A stretch of DNA of 50,776 nucleotides, taken from positions 1 through 50,776 of IMG/VR virus record IMGVR_UViG_3300046816_000391; one strand, given 5' to 3'. The position numbers and the translations under genes are program-made. Below the pieces are notes generated by a model that had not been told where the DNA came from, searched no databases, and saw only the letters and a program-made list of their open reading frames with translations. Each line of letters starts with the position of its first letter. Positions within the stretch are counted from its first letter, which is position 1. This stretch comes from a virus. This document shows positions 8,050-15,599 of the stretch, one piece after another.

Positions 8050-8440
8050 GGAATGAAGTCCTCGCTTTTAGATCCGTGAAATTGACACCTTCTTCGACGA
8101 TTGCCGTCACATCGACGTCATTCATGATCCGGTAGGACTTTTCGTCCTTCCCCGTGACCTGCAAGCCGCCGTATTTGGCGAAGGCCACCCGGTCCCCGGG
8201 GCTCGCAAAGGCTTTGGTGAAGCCTCGCGTGGCCGTGATGCGCCCTTCCGAATCACGTTCGACGTGATCCTTGTACGCATCGGGACCGCAGGCGATGAAC
8301 GTGCCGATGGACTGGGCCATCGCGTGCAGTTCACCGACACTCCCCGGAATGATGATGCCGCCTTCGGTGACTTCCTCGATCTCATCGGGTTTTATGAGAA
8401 CCCGGTCTCCGCAGGGATGGATTCCCGACGTGTTCTTCAT
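8033..8440 (-). CDS. GroES-like co-chaperonin (Cpn10 family)
   Basis: The 135 residues compare with about 97 in GroES. Residues 8-18 (HPCGDRVLIKP) match the Cpn10 opening strand (PLxDRVLVK). Residues 21-36 form a mobile-loop-like segment with GGIIIPGS, equivalent to the GGIVLTGS that docks into GroEL. GTFIACGP (46-53) and PGDRVAFAKYGG (81-92) match GVVxAVGxG and VGDxVxFxxYxG, and the last strand is NDVDVTAIVEE. About 20 extra residues lie between positions 54 and 75, and the tail is longer by about 15. A GGAGGAG ribosome site precedes the ATG. Its place between portal and scaffold suggests help in folding capsid proteins with host GroEL, as T4 gp31 does. Confidence 0.88.
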   Translation of the reverse strand: MKNTSGIHPCGDRVLIKPDEIEEVTEGGIIIPGSVGELHAMAQSIGTFIACGPDAYKDHVERDSEGRITATRGFTKAFASPGDRVAFAKYGGLQVTGKDEKSYRIMNDVDVTAIVEEGVNFTDLKARTSFHASRK

Positions 8441-8672
8441 CTAGCTCCTCCAGCTCACTCACTTGTTTCGATTCAAATGCCTCGATCAACTCGCTCAGAA
8501 CATCTTCCTGGCCCAACAAAAACGCTTTGCCTTCCTGGGTGCGATGCGGCTCGCCGGGGTAGTACACCTCCGCACGGCGCATGAAGGTCGCATCGAGCCT
8601 TTCTTTCAAAACCCTGAGGAACCAGCGGGTGGTTTCACCTTCCAGCCATTCCTCAATCTGCGGTTGCTGCAT
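8382..8672 (-). CDS. Small acidic protein between portal and co-chaperonin
   Basis: The 96 residues begin MQQPQIEEWLEGETTRWFL, starting 20 bases inside the end of the portal gene. Upstream of this ATG the sequence is A-rich with no clear ribosome site, so translation may be coupled to the portal. It contains RTQEGKAFLLGQEDVLSEL and an acidic SELEELDEEHVG stretch. The 3' end overlaps the co-chaperonin start by 59 bases. Proteins of this kind (short, WxxxxETxxFL) follow portal genes in several podoviruses, but no function is known. Confidence 0.7.
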   Translation of the reverse strand: MQQPQIEEWLEGETTRWFLRVLKERLDATFMRRAEVYYPGEPHRTQEGKAFLLGQEDVLSELIEAFESKQVSELEELDEEHVGNPSLRRPGSHKTR

Positions 8673-10839
8673 CTTTTTTATTCTTCGCAGCGGTGAGGGC
8701 TGCAAGGGCTGCGATTCGGTCAGTGAGCGCCTGGAACTGGCTGATCTCGACGTTCGCGTCGAGTTCCTGCGCCTTGTAGGCGTTCAACATGACGTTGCTC
8801 TGATCGACCAGGATCCCCGACTGTGCCGTCGCGGATGAAATCTCCATTCGGTGCTGGGCCTCGAGTGTCCGACGCTGCTCTTCTGATGCCTTGAGTGCGA
8901 TTTCCGGATTCTGCGGAGGAGGAATGACCGGCTGACCCTTCTCATCGACCGGGTAGATTTCCTGCACGTTCGGAATATCCATCGCGGCCAGAAGTCGCCG
9001 TTCCACTGCGGCGGGGTTGTACCCCGGGGTTGAGCCTGCGCGCTGGGCGAGGAACTGCGCTTTGAGCACATGTTCCATGTTGGAGAAGGCATTGGGGTCG
9101 GCGGCCGGCAGAACATCTTTCTCATCGGCGGTGTAGTCGTTCTGCGTGACCGAGAATCGCCCATCCATCGTCTCGTAGTAGTCGATCGGATTTAAGTACA
9201 CCCGATTGAGCACGTAGAGCTTTCGAAGTTCCTTTCGGAAGGAGCGATACAGGCGCTTGAAGATGCCGTTGAAGACCTGCAGGCCCTGTTCGAGCATCGC
9301 CTGCATGTTATAGGCCGGAGTATTCTGGCCCGGATTGTTGCCGCTCATCGCATCGTTGACGGAAGACACCTTCTCTCCGTAGTTGATGAGCATCGACAGC
9401 AGCTGAAAGAGCACCGTGGAGGGCTGATTGATCGGCAAGGGCACGAGCGAATCACGCAGGGTCGAGCCTGCAACATTCACCCGCTTCCACTCGAAGGGCT
9501 CGAAGCGCACCTTGCCGCCCTGGATTCTCGCCCCTTTGCCGATGAATCCCTGCGAGCCGTTCTGTAACGTTCCCGCATCGATCAACTGGTTGATGAGCGT
9601 GTTGACGCTATCGTTGATCGGACCCAGAAGGGCGCCTAACCCGAGGTCGTAAAACCCGCCATCCGGCGAAGGAATGAAGCCGCACTTGGTGTAACACTCA
9701 AGGGGCGCGATGCGCAGCACGGTGGGCGCGGTTTTGTCCTGTTGCTGAAGCTGCGCGATCTGGCCATCGAGGGCCTGCGCCTGCTGCTGCAGAAGATTCG
9801 CTTGCTGCGCGATGATCTGGGCGGCGGCCACATGGTTGTCGGTCTCGTTTCCGCTCGGAGGCGGGACCTGACTCACCAGATCCTGCACCTGCAGCAGCAG
9901 CATCTTCTTCTGATCGGTGAGCTGCTTTATGGCGAGCGACTGCTCGGTCACCACCTCCCCGAAACGGGACTTGAGGCGAAAGACCTGCTTGGAGCTTCGA
10001 TCCACCGTGACGATGTAGGGCTCGGGATAACCATCGCCATCGAGGTCGAGGTAACAGTGCTGCTCCAGGAACTCCCGGGGGGTGTGTTTACCCACAGGAG
10101 GCGCGGTGACGCCCTGGCGTTTATCGGAAAGCTTCACCTCTTTGGGCTGAACGGGGGCGAGATCCTTTTTCGAGTACAGTCCTTTCAGCTGCCGCTCTTT
10201 GATCTCGCGCTCGTAGAGCTCGAATATCTCGGTCTTGCGTTCACAGTCCTCGATGGTGCGGGTGTAGTAGTGCACCACGAGGTTCTGCGGCAGGACCAGG
10301 CGGGAGCAGTTCTTGCCTTTCAACGCATCCCAGTAGGTTTTCTTGAACGCGCACCCAATGATTGGAATGACGATGAACGCCCGGTCGGCGTCCTCTTCCC
10401 ATTCCTCGTCCTGATCCAAAAGCTGATAGGACATGTGGCGGGAGATACGCTCGGCCCGGGAGGCTTTCGCCCCATCCGGGTCCTCGCCCATCACCCGATA
10501 GCGCACGAGGTCCGGGGCTTTGACCAACGCCGGATAGGCACGTGCGGCAAACTGCAATGCCGCGATCGTGACGAGCGGAAACTTGACGTTCGAGGCCTTC
10601 GGCCAGGGGAAGGACTTCTCCTCCACCATCTGAAGCGCAAGTTTGATCGCCTCTTCCGAGCGGGTTTCCCATTCCTTGCGGCTTTGCTTATCCTCTTCAA
10701 ACGCGAGCACGACATCTGCCCCGATGCGGTCGGACTGCTCTTTGGTGAGCATCGGCTCGATGTTCTCGGCCGCCTCGATCTGGCGCAGGGGGAGTTGAAT
10801 CGCCGAATCGGAGGGCTGAAGGACCGCGGCCATCGTCAA
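8653..10839 (-). CDS. Portal protein, P22 gp1-type
   Basis: The 728 residues are close to P22 gp1 (725). The N-terminal region (about 45-170) has the portal-type RKEWETRSEEAIKLALQ and SNVKFPLVTIAALQFAARAY segments. A Gln-rich helical insert lies near 330-370 (LLQQQAQALDGQIAQLQQQ). The stem and crown region contains YGEKVSSVNDAMSGNNPGQN and the long C-terminal helices end AALAALTAAKNKKDAATAD. Portal dodecamers form the DNA entry vertex and the base for tail assembly. The gene overlaps TerL by four bases (ATGA). Confidence 0.9.
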   Translation of the reverse strand: MTMAAVLQPSDSAIQLPLRQIEAAENIEPMLTKEQSDRIGADVVLAFEEDKQSRKEWETRSEEAIKLALQMVEEKSFPWPKASNVKFPLVTIAALQFAARAYPALVKAPDLVRYRVMGEDPDGAKASRAERISRHMSYQLLDQDEEWEEDADRAFIVIPIIGCAFKKTYWDALKGKNCSRLVLPQNLVVHYYTRTIEDCERKTEIFELYEREIKERQLKGLYSKKDLAPVQPKEVKLSDKRQGVTAPPVGKHTPREFLEQHCYLDLDGDGYPEPYIVTVDRSSKQVFRLKSRFGEVVTEQSLAIKQLTDQKKMLLLQVQDLVSQVPPPSGNETDNHVAAAQIIAQQANLLQQQAQALDGQIAQLQQQDKTAPTVLRIAPLECYTKCGFIPSPDGGFYDLGLGALLGPINDSVNTLINQLIDAGTLQNGSQGFIGKGARIQGGKVRFEPFEWKRVNVAGSTLRDSLVPLPINQPSTVLFQLLSMLINYGEKVSSVNDAMSGNNPGQNTPAYNMQAMLEQGLQVFNGIFKRLYRSFRKELRKLYVLNRVYLNPIDYYETMDGRFSVTQNDYTADEKDVLPAADPNAFSNMEHVLKAQFLAQRAGSTPGYNPAAVERRLLAAMDIPNVQEIYPVDEKGQPVIPPPQNPEIALKASEEQRRTLEAQHRMEISSATAQSGILVDQSNVMLNAYKAQELDANVEISQFQALTDRIAALAALTAAKNKKDAATAD

Positions 10840-12347
10840 TATCCAGTCACTGCATTGCGGCCCGAATCGGTCTGCGAATCAAACGCCATCTGGTATTCCT
10901 CGTCCTCGATCTCTTTGTCGGTCTGCGGCTCGATCATTTCTTCCAGGATCAACCCCAGCCACGCAAAGGCATCGACCTGGTCCTTGTAGGGGAATTTCGG
11001 ATACTTCAGGAGTTCTTCCTCGAAGGCGGCATACCAGTCGGCGTCCTTGTCAAAGCGCACCTTCCCGGCTCTCATACGGGCCTGAATACTCCTCGCCCGT
11101 TTGTCTTTGTCCTTCGTCGGGGAGGCCGATTCAATCTGGATGTAGCACTGTTCCTCATCCATGCGCCGATAGAGAAAGGGCCCAATTGCCTTTTCGATGC
11201 TCTCGGACTCGGTCCGGAACAAGGCGGGCTCCCACCGTCGGTGGACCGAGAAGAGCTCGTTCACGATCTGCTCACCGTCCATACGGGAGCGACGCACATC
11301 AACGATGTTGAGGAAGCCTTCCGCGTCGAGCCCTCCCACCACCATGGCGGTATAGGCATTGCGCTCGGTTTCCCCGATCGCCAGGTCCGCCGCGGCGTAA
11401 TAGGTCTTGCGGGTCTCGAAGTCCCCGGGCTTCATCGCAATGAAGTCCTGGGGGCGGAAATAGGCGGTGCCCTGATCGATCGGGTCGTTCAGGTATTCCT
11501 GCCCGTACACATCGAGCATGCCCATCGCGGCATACTCGGCGCGGATCTTCTGTAGTTCAGCCGCGTTCTTCTGCTCGGGCCAGAGAATTTCGGAAAAGTC
11601 CTCCGAGTGCGCCCGGTACTTGACCGAGGCCCAGCCGCGGGGTTTCTTCGAGTAGATCCGCAGAGGCTCCCGAACCGTATCCGGGGACTTCTCGTTCGGC
11701 ATCATCCGTTCAAGGAGCGAGTCGAACCCAATGATGGTTCCCACCCCGCGGATCTTCCCGCCACCGGCCAGAATCGGCCTCACCGTGCCGTAGAACCAGC
11801 GCCGGAATTTCTCCCGCCGCTGCTCGTTCAGCACCATCTCCTCATCCTCCATGTCGTCAAAAACCACATGGTCGGGACGCTTCCGCTCCCACTTGATGCC
11901 GCGCATCCTCTGCCCGGCACCCTTCACCAGAATCCTGAACTTGTGCCCGTCGGCCATCCGCACGACAAGCTCGGTCTCGGTCTCCTTCTGGAAGTCCTCG
12001 ACCCCGAAATCCCGCCGCAGCGCCTCGTTCTCCTCGAGCTCACTCTTGATGTCGTAGAGGAAGGCCGAGGCCAGCACCTCGTTCGAGCCCAGCAGCAGAA
12101 GGTGACTGGCCCGCCGGTCGAGCAGGATGTACAGCACATACGCAAACGTGATCCCGGTCGATTTCGCATGCCCCCGGGGAGCAGCAATCGCCACCTGCGG
12201 GAAATCCGACATGCACAGCGCCCACCACTCCCGGTGAGCTTCCGGTATCGCCCTGGGAGAGTCGTACCGGGAAACCAGGTACTCGCGCGAAAAGCCCTCC
12301 ACCTCCCGCGCCAGATCCCAATCGGCCGGGGTGAGGAACGGAATCAT
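10836..12347 (-). CDS. Terminase large subunit
   Basis: The 503 residues (P22 gp2 has 499) show both catalytic halves. The Walker A-type loop APRGHAKST is at 56-64 and Walker B HVVFDDMED at about 160-168, giving the packaging ATPase. An RNase H-like nuclease follows, with AAADLAIGE at about 318-326 and a C-terminal YKDQVDAFAWLG providing a further acidic residue. The protein cuts concatemers and pumps DNA through the portal. It is encoded directly upstream of the portal, and its start lies 95 bases from the end of TerS. The P22-like gene set suggests headful packaging, an inference. Confidence 0.93.
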   Translation of the reverse strand: MIPFLTPADWDLAREVEGFSREYLVSRYDSPRAIPEAHREWWALCMSDFPQVAIAAPRGHAKSTGITFAYVLYILLDRRASHLLLLGSNEVLASAFLYDIKSELEENEALRRDFGVEDFQKETETELVVRMADGHKFRILVKGAGQRMRGIKWERKRPDHVVFDDMEDEEMVLNEQRREKFRRWFYGTVRPILAGGGKIRGVGTIIGFDSLLERMMPNEKSPDTVREPLRIYSKKPRGWASVKYRAHSEDFSEILWPEQKNAAELQKIRAEYAAMGMLDVYGQEYLNDPIDQGTAYFRPQDFIAMKPGDFETRKTYYAAADLAIGETERNAYTAMVVGGLDAEGFLNIVDVRRSRMDGEQIVNELFSVHRRWEPALFRTESESIEKAIGPFLYRRMDEEQCYIQIESASPTKDKDKRARSIQARMRAGKVRFDKDADWYAAFEEELLKYPKFPYKDQVDAFAWLGLILEEMIEPQTDKEIEDEEYQMAFDSQTDSGRNAVTGY

Positions 12348-12442
12348 GGGACCCTAAAACGAACCGAATGTTTCTACTGGCTCGGAAGCACTCGGAATAA
12401 CGTTGCGTGAGAACGCCTCTGAACGAACCATACGTTTCGTCA

Positions 12443-12958
12443 TCAGCCCGTCTTGAGCACCGAAACACTCGCCGGCTCCCCAGCCACCGCCTTCAACCGC
12501 TCCCGTCGCTCCTCCCGGCTCTCGGGCTTGCCCGGCACATTCGCAAACTGCTTCAGCTTGTCCGCCGCAATCCCCGCAATGACCGCCGCTTCCTTCGCCG
12601 GAACCCCCTGCATCACCACCTTCCCATCCTTCGCAACCTTCGGATCCCCCTCCTCCAGACGCTTCTCCATCACCTCGATCGCCTTCCCCAGTACCCGAAC
12701 CCACCCCGGACGGTAATTCCCCTCAATCTCCACGATAAGTTCCGCACAGGTGCGATCCCACCACGCCCGATCCCGGTTCTTCCAGTTCATGATGCTCGGT
12801 ATCGGGATCCCCGTGTCCTGAGAGACACGATCGACCGTACCGTGCAGCAGGTACAGCCTCACCGCTTCACGCCGCTCAGCCTCGCTATAGGGCTCCGTAG
12901 AGCCTCTTTGCGACTCAGCGGTTTTGGACGGGGGTACCAGTGAATTTGGCTGACTCAA
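12443..12958 (-). CDS. Terminase small subunit
   Basis: The 171 residues begin MSQPNSLVPPSK. Residues 24-62 (YSEAERREAVRLYLLHGTVD followed by RVSQDTGIPIPSIMNWKNRD) form a helix-turn-helix of the terminase small-subunit type, which recognises the packaging start. A helical middle (WVRVLGKAIEVMEKRLEEGD) and KEAAVIAGIAADKLKQF follow, the latter suited to ring assembly. It is the first gene after a 308-bp gene-free region, so its promoter and possibly the pac site lie there. Confidence 0.85.
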   Translation of the reverse strand: MSQPNSLVPPSKTAESQRGSTEPYSEAERREAVRLYLLHGTVDRVSQDTGIPIPSIMNWKNRDRAWWDRTCAELIVEIEGNYRPGWVRVLGKAIEVMEKRLEEGDPKVAKDGKVVMQGVPAKEAAVIAGIAADKLKQFANVPGKPESREERRERLKAVAGEPASVSVLKTG

Positions 12959-13266
12959 GTTTTGCCCCTGCCGGCCCCCTCAAAAGGGACCCGACGGCTA
13001 ACGTTATCGAACGTGGATAAGATCGCCTGGTAGCGGCGATGTCGCATTATGTCCAACTTAACATAAACGTTATTATATGTGCCGCGACCGCACAATGTGT
13101 TTGGTATCAGTGAATTACTACTCGCTCACTCAGTGCCAATAATCTGCTCATGCACGCTCACCTGCTGATGTGTGCATAAACCACATGATCGAGGCCAATA
13201 CTCAGTGCCACTGATGGTTGCAATGCTCACCAATCGCAGTGCATCAAGGGGTGAAAATCAGGCCAA
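12959..13266. promoter_or_regulatory. 308-bp gene-free region upstream of terminase genes
   Basis: No convincing gene lies here. A perfect TATAAT reads on the minus strand at 13072-13077 inside an AT-rich patch, aimed at TerS, but no good -35 box is spaced correctly. The motif ACTCAGTGCCA(A/C)T occurs twice on the plus strand, at 13128-13140 and 13200-13212, 72 bp apart, with weaker relatives nearby (ATCAGTGAAT at 13107, CGCAGTGCATC at 13235). A promoter or terminase recognition (pac) region is plausible; neither is proven. Confidence 0.45.
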
Positions 13267-13752
13267 TCAGTCCGATTGAATCGAGTGAAGCGCGGGGGTA
13301 CCCCCTACGCTCGTGTATCTCGTCACCTGAGCCATTCCTGCGTCATTCACAAGCACGGTGATCTCTCCTCCGGTCCAGGCATCGAAGCGCATGGCGAGCT
13401 CTACAGCCTCTCTGGCGCTTCTCCCTATGTACATGGCGGACAGGGCGAAGTCTCGGCCTGATCCCACAGCATGGAAGCTCTCAGCGATGGGCATGAGGAC
13501 GCACTTGCTTTCGATTCGGTAACTGCGTGTTCCGTCGATGAGCAGACCTGAGAAGTCATCGAGCTTGTCGGGCTTCGTTCCGCCATTCAGCCAGTCACGA
13601 ACCAGCAGCACTTCCTGATACTCGCCTGAGCCGCCGTATAAGCGGCCATCGGTGAGTCGGAAGATCTTCTCTGCCGTTCGTTTCAGTCCACCGCCACTCA
13701 CAGCGAGGGTATCGGCGGCCAGTGTCTTGCCGTCCCATGCAATCGTGGTCAC
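13267..13752 (-). CDS. Ntn-hydrolase-fold protein, HslV/proteasome beta-like
   Basis: The 161 residues begin MTTIAWDGKTLAADTLAVSG from a GTG start. After Met removal Thr2 would be the N-terminal nucleophile; the pattern TTIAxDGxTLAAD with a following KIF and LYGGSGEY matches phage-encoded members of the HslV/proteasome superfamily. Such proteins occur in many phages and are annotated as ATP-dependent protease subunit homologues, with no settled role. It overlaps the next upstream gene by four bases and is the last gene of the adsorption cluster before the terminase region. Peptidase activity is inferred from the fold only. Confidence 0.75.
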   Translation of the reverse strand: MTTIAWDGKTLAADTLAVSGGGLKRTAEKIFRLTDGRLYGGSGEYQEVLLVRDWLNGGTKPDKLDDFSGLLIDGTRSYRIESKCVLMPIAESFHAVGSGRDFALSAMYIGRSAREAVELAMRFDAWTGGEITVLVNDAGMAQVTRYTSVGGTPALHSIQSD

Positions 13753-13988
13753 CAGAACAGCCCTTGGGGGCGTGTAGAGCGTATGGCGTTACATAGCTCA
13801 CGATGGCGGCGTTCTTCGGTACGCTCTCTGCGTCGTCGCTCCCGAGCTTCTCGGTGAGCTTGCAGGGCCTCGTAGCGATGTTCTGCGGGCAGGGTATTGA
13901 TGTACTCCAATGCCTTGGCTTCGTACTGTCTCTCGGCCTCTGCTTCAGCTAAGGCGGATGCAGCAGCGATGACAAAGCTCGCGAACAC
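13749..13988 (-). CDS. Small protein with N-terminal hydrophobic segment
   Basis: The 79 residues start from GTG (13986-13988). Residues 1-14 (MFASFVIAAASALA) are hydrophobic and could be a membrane anchor or signal. The rest is a highly charged helix, EAEAERQYEAKALEYIN, then HREARERRRRERTEERRHRE. It overlaps the Ntn-hydrolase gene by four bases. No family is recognised; the anchor plus charged helix resembles a spanin- or holin-accessory layout, but this is weak. Confidence 0.55.
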   Translation of the reverse strand: MFASFVIAAASALAEAEAERQYEAKALEYINTLPAEHRYEALQAHREARERRRRERTEERRHRELCNAIRSTRPQGLFW

Positions 13989-13990
13989 GC

Positions 13991-14056
13991 TTACAGCCCC
14001 TCACTGTGACGGATGGGGTAGAGATAGCCGGAATCTTCAGGTGCTTCACAGGTCAT
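13991..14056 (-). CDS. Possible 21-residue peptide
   Basis: An ATG at 14054-14056 opens a 21-codon frame (MTCEAPEDSGYLYPIRHSEG, then Leu) that stops two bases before the GTG of the next gene. The tight packing fits an operon member or a coupling leader, but the length gives little coding evidence. Confidence 0.3.
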   Translation of the reverse strand: MTCEAPEDSGYLYPIRHSEGL

Positions 14057-14062
14057 CGATCG

Positions 14063-14242
14063 TCACCTTAACGAGAGCAGTCGATCCAGAGGCGTGCGGG
14101 GTAGCCATGTCCTCAATTCCTCTTCGGTCATTGGCGCATGGCCTTCGATCTTGAAGCGGCCGTCGCGCATTCGGCTGCATTCCCCCAAGGTGGGGATCGA
14201 GACGGAATGCTGCCGATGGAATCGCCATTCCTCGTCGGTCAT
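14063..14242 (-). CDS. Small protein, unknown
   Basis: The 59 residues run from MTDEEWRFHRQHSVSIPTLG to a TGA at 14063-14065. The start lies three bases after the stop of the YW-repeat protein gene. The protein is charged with two Trp and MTEEELRTWLPRTPLDRLL near its end. No family is recognised. Position between virion-type genes suggests co-expression in the late phase. Confidence 0.55.
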   Translation of the reverse strand: MTDEEWRFHRQHSVSIPTLGECSRMRDGRFKIEGHAPMTEEELRTWLPRTPLDRLLSLR

Positions 14243-14245
14243 GGT

Positions 14246-15595
14246 TCACAGCTCACTGGCGCTCACCTCTTCCTCTACGAACTGGTCGGGACCTTCGGGT
14301 CTTACGCTGCCCACGTGCTTCTCGGGGCGTCCCTTGACGAAGTCCTGCATGTGCCTGGGCTCCCAGGATTGTTTGCGGACCTTGGCGCCGGTCCATTCGG
14401 TCGTGAGGGTGCCGGCGGGCTGCTTGAAGCCTGTTCGGTCACAGATCTCATAGTTGCTCGGGATCGCGACGGCCTGGGCGTTCTGGGGCCCGAGGTCGAC
14501 AATGATCGGCAGGGGTTCGAAGAGCCCCAGCAGATCACTATGGACATCTTCCAGGGTGAGCTGGATGTAGCCGACATCGGCATAGCCGGTGAGCGCAAAA
14601 CCGGTGATCGAGGCGCTGAAGTCTTCGAGACTCGAGATGAGCTGCGCCACGGTGTGCGTGAGCAGCTGCTGGCCCTGAAAGTTGGCCTGCGCATCATCGA
14701 GCGTGCTGGCGAGTGCACCGGTGCGCACCACTTGCGCCGCCAAGCCGGTGAAGCTTGCGCTCGCATCCTGCAGGGTGACGGCAATCGCACCCACGGCGCC
14801 CGCGGGGTTGGCATGCGTGCCAGCGAAGGCGCTCGTCGCTGCCTGAAGTAAGACACTGATCGAACCACTGGCCGAATCCGGTGGCAGGATGACGCCGGTT
14901 GCCGCGCTGGTCGTATCGGCCAGGGTGACGGCAATAGAGCCGGTGAAGACATCGCTCGCTGTGATCTGCCAGCCGATCCCGATTGGGACCGTGAGGTCCA
15001 CGTATTCGGTCTGGGCAATCGAGCCGACAAACGCCGCACTCGCATCCGCAAGCGTCGGGGCGAGGTTCCCGGTAACCGTGCCTGATACCGCGAAGGTACC
15101 GGTAAAGGTTCCCGTCGCAGTATCCAGCGTGCTGGCAAGAGACCCTGTGGAAAGACCAGGCTCAACATCCTGCCAGTAATGGGCGCCCCAATAGTGCGGA
15201 GCCCAGTAAAACTCCGCCCAGTAGTTACCCAGATTGACCGATGGGGCGAATGTGCCGGTAAAAGCGCAGCTTGCCGCATCGAGCGTGACTGCGATCGTTC
15301 CGGTGGCAGAGCTTGGCTCGTGGTCCTGCCAGTAATGGGCGGACCAATATTGACCGTGCCAGTAATTCTCAGCCCAGTAGTTCCCGAGACTGATCGCCGT
15401 GCCGGTAAAGGCGCTCGTCGCGTTCTCAAGGGTAACTGCAATCGACCCGGTCCGATCAGACGAGCCTATCGAACCGACAAATGCGGCGGCGAACGGATCA
15501 AGAGTAGGAGCTATCGAGCCGCTGTAATTCCCCTGGCTCCAGTAGCTGAGCGGCCAGTAGCTGTCTTGCCAGTATCGGGCAGACCAGTAACGCAC
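14246..15595 (-). CDS. YW-block and GIATL-repeat virion protein
   Basis: The 449 residues start from GTG at 15593-15595. Three blocks of regularly spaced Tyr-Trp pairs (YWxxxYW) lie at residues 3-19, 73-89 and 125-141. Eleven copies of a ~18-residue unit with consensus TGSIAVTLxDATSAFTG follow one another from about residue 24 to 345, for instance RTGSIAVTLENATSAFTGT, ATGTIAVTLDAASCAFTGT and VTGNLAPTLADASAAFVGS. The final ~100 residues differ and contain ITTEWTGAKVR-like and RPEKHVG segments. No enzyme motif, signal or membrane helix is present. The same unit opens the 1147-residue protein encoded upstream. A repeated beta-structure on the virion is likely; the function is unknown. Confidence 0.7.
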   Translation of the reverse strand: MRYWSARYWQDSYWPLSYWSQGNYSGSIAPTLDPFAAAFVGSIGSSDRTGSIAVTLENATSAFTGTAISLGNYWAENYWHGQYWSAHYWQDHEPSSATGTIAVTLDAASCAFTGTFAPSVNLGNYWAEFYWAPHYWGAHYWQDVEPGLSTGSLASTLDTATGTFTGTFAVSGTVTGNLAPTLADASAAFVGSIAQTEYVDLTVPIGIGWQITASDVFTGSIAVTLADTTSAATGVILPPDSASGSISVLLQAATSAFAGTHANPAGAVGAIAVTLQDASASFTGLAAQVVRTGALASTLDDAQANFQGQQLLTHTVAQLISSLEDFSASITGFALTGYADVGYIQLTLEDVHSDLLGLFEPLPIIVDLGPQNAQAVAIPSNYEICDRTGFKQPAGTLTTEWTGAKVRKQSWEPRHMQDFVKGRPEKHVGSVRPEGPDQFVEEEVSASEL

Positions 15596-15599
15596 ATGC

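Noticed and set aside
9742-10989. 415-codon plus-strand frame opposite the portal gene
   Set aside because: Antisense to the portal, Leu/Gly/Arg-rich low-information sequence, no ribosome site and no neighbour on that strand.
11607-12410. 267-codon plus-strand frame opposite the large terminase gene
   Set aside because: Complement of a conserved ATPase-nuclease gene; Pro/His-rich composition is typical of a shadow frame.
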